Origin: Pelecanus crispus
Lineage: Eukaryota > Chordata > Aves > Pelecaniformes > Pelecanidae
Assembly: GCF_030463565.1 (NCBI RefSeq)
Contig: NC_134646.1
Coordinates: 40,059,240-40,123,239, forward strand
Direction: 5' to 3'
DNA length: 64,000 nucleotides
Shown here: piece after piece, positions 62,309 to 64,000 of the stretch
How positions within the stretch are numbered: position 1 is the first letter of the stretch
How the letters are laid out: every line of letters begins with the position of its first letter
Position numbers and translations under genes: made by a program
Notes under the pieces: model-generated
Databases searched by the model: none
The model's input: the letters and a program-made list of their open reading frames with translations, nothing else
What the model was told of the DNA's origin: nothing

Positions 62309-64000
62309 GTAAGATAACTGTACTTTGACTTGTAGTTACCTTGTGTTCGATTGGAACCACCAAAAGCTTAGCAGTAACTAAATGTGTCTAAAGGAATTAG
62401 TTAGGAATGCAAATAAATCATTAAATGAGTGTGGTGGTTTAAAAAGATATCTGTTGTTTATTTACTGTTTATACTGTTAAATGATTTAAGCAAGAAAGAA
62501 ATTAATAAAGTTTTGCTTAGTTATTCTTAAGTATTGATCCTACTGCTAGAACAAAAATATGCCTCTAATGAGCATCTGAAAAGTAAGCTTACGCTTCCTG
62601 TGTAAGTAAACAAGAACAGTATATATTTCATTCCTACAAGTATGTTAAAAATTAGCACTTCATGATTCAAAGTGTTACTGAAAGACTACAGAATCAGAGA
62701 AGGGAAAAAAAAAGCATTAAAAGGAACAGATTAAATGTAAGCAAAACAGGATGAGATTTTCACTTTAATTGCTAGGATACTTTTTTTGCTTTGGTTTTCT
62801 TTTTCTGTCTTTAATTTTATAGCTTTCTCAGTTTGAGACTACGTGTATTTCCTATTATATGTAATGCAAGCACACTGAAGTAATCTACCTGATTCTGACT
62901 GCACTGTAGTGATTTATTTAAGCCTTGGTTGTTCCCTAAAATCTGATAACAAAGCTGTACAGAGAGAGAACCCAATTCGGGTTTCAGCCACTCTGGAGGT
63001 GGATGCTATAGCCAGGTGCCACATGATTTTAGAAATCTCTTCTTTGTAGTGGTGGATTCAGTCCTAGTGAGCTCTCGTTCAGCTGAAACATGCAATACAC
63101 GTTGCCACAGGGGGTATGCTGAACAATTAAAACTTTGACTAGTGTAATAGGTTAAAATGCTTAGAACCTATCTGAAAAAATAAACACTCTTACTGGGTAG
63201 TGTGCCACTCCTGTTTGATTATGGACAGGTTTTATAAGCTGTTTCCAGTTTTGTCAAGACAGTAGAATATTACAGCCCACTTTCTTCCCTGTTCATAGGT
63301 AAGCAGCTTTTTTCAGAGCCTTATGTGAGACAGAAAATACGGACTGGAGCACGTTTTCATGTATAGACAAGGCTTAAAAGTTATTATTTAGAACATCTTT
63401 TCCTATACAGTAGTAATGGAGAATGGTGAAGGGGAAGCTCTCAGAAAACTTTCATTTGAAGAAACATTTTTTTTCCTAAGATAATTACTTGGCTTTAACT
63501 ACACTGCAGTATATGTGTCATGTCAAGTGTGCAAGGGCTAGTGTTTGTAAAGAATACAATCAAAGACTTTAAATCAAAAGTTTGTAGCCTAATATATCTC
63601 ATTAACTTGCTGATTACAAAGGGAGAAAAATTGTTCTCTAGCACTGGCAATCATCCATTGGGCCATAGTCATAGTTACTGAAATTGGAACAGTTGTGGTT
63701 GCATAACTTGTAAAGGAAAAACTTCTGAACTTGACAACGTTAATTACAAACCTGGCTCTTGGATACCAGGTAGACTCTCCTGGTCAATTCTTAGATTCTT
63801 TGAGCGAGTAGCTGTTTTCCCCTAGAGATGCCAATATAGCCACCTGGCTGGTTATCTTTATATTTTGCTGAGGGCTTGAGGCAATTTCCTGCTGCTTGTG
63901 GGTCATTTAATAGAGGCCACAAAGGAGCAGTAGGTATCTGCTGATAACTGCCAACAAAACAGATCTCTTCAAGAGGCTGAAATAGGTTGTCTAGTATATT
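62309..64000 (+). other. ETFDH intron 10 (continues past window)
   Basis: No sequence coding for the expected next segment (GLHVTEYEDNL in human) was found, so the intron is taken to run beyond the window. Confidence 0.65.

Overview
This is vertebrate nuclear DNA, almost certainly from a bird. Coding exons are short and separated by AT-rich introns with GT-AG borders. The dominant repeats are CR1 LINE fragments carrying the avian CR1 3' end, and there is one copy of a bird-type endogenous retroviral LTR. The LTR type suggests a non-galliform (neoavian) bird, but that is only an inference. The gene order RXFP1 - C4orf46 - ETFDH matches the order I know from human chromosome 4. No bacterial, phage or CRISPR feature was found, and I see no new multi-gene system.

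Layout. (1) 1-8807: no coding exon; AT-rich DNA with one CR1 fragment. It is probably intron 1 and/or 5' flank of RXFP1. (2) 8808-42007, + strand: seventeen exons of RXFP1, the relaxin family peptide receptor 1. They cover everything after the signal-peptide exon: LDL-A module, linker, Cys-rich LRR cap, ten LRR exons (nine of 72 nt and one of 75 nt), hinge, seven-helix domain and tail. All splice phases join, giving 748 residues plus stop. Exon 1 was not found. (3) 42008-45182: RXFP1 3' flank converging on the 3' side of a minus-strand gene, with a short CR1 between them. (4) 45183-45614, - strand: a two-exon C4orf46 (RCDG1) homologue of 105 residues with a 114-nt GC-rich intron. (5) 45615-46087: a 473-bp CpG-island bidirectional promoter with two ZNF143/THAP11-type motifs and an NRF1-like site. 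(6) 46088-62308 and beyond, + strand: exons 1-10 of ETFDH (electron transfer flavoprotein:ubiquinone oxidoreductase), 430 residues. The last exons, which carry the 4Fe-4S cluster, lie past the window.

RXFP1 is a plasma-membrane hormone receptor and ETFDH is an inner-mitochondrial-membrane flavoprotein. They are neighbours by position and have no evident functional link. C4orf46 and ETFDH share a head-to-head housekeeping-type promoter. The most notable signals are an Asp at a hydrophobic relaxin-contact position of RXFP1, a divergent LDLa-LRR linker, a CR1 starting about 12 nt from an RXFP1 splice donor, an intron of C4orf46 that stays open in frame, and a cluster of inverted repeats in ETFDH intron 3.
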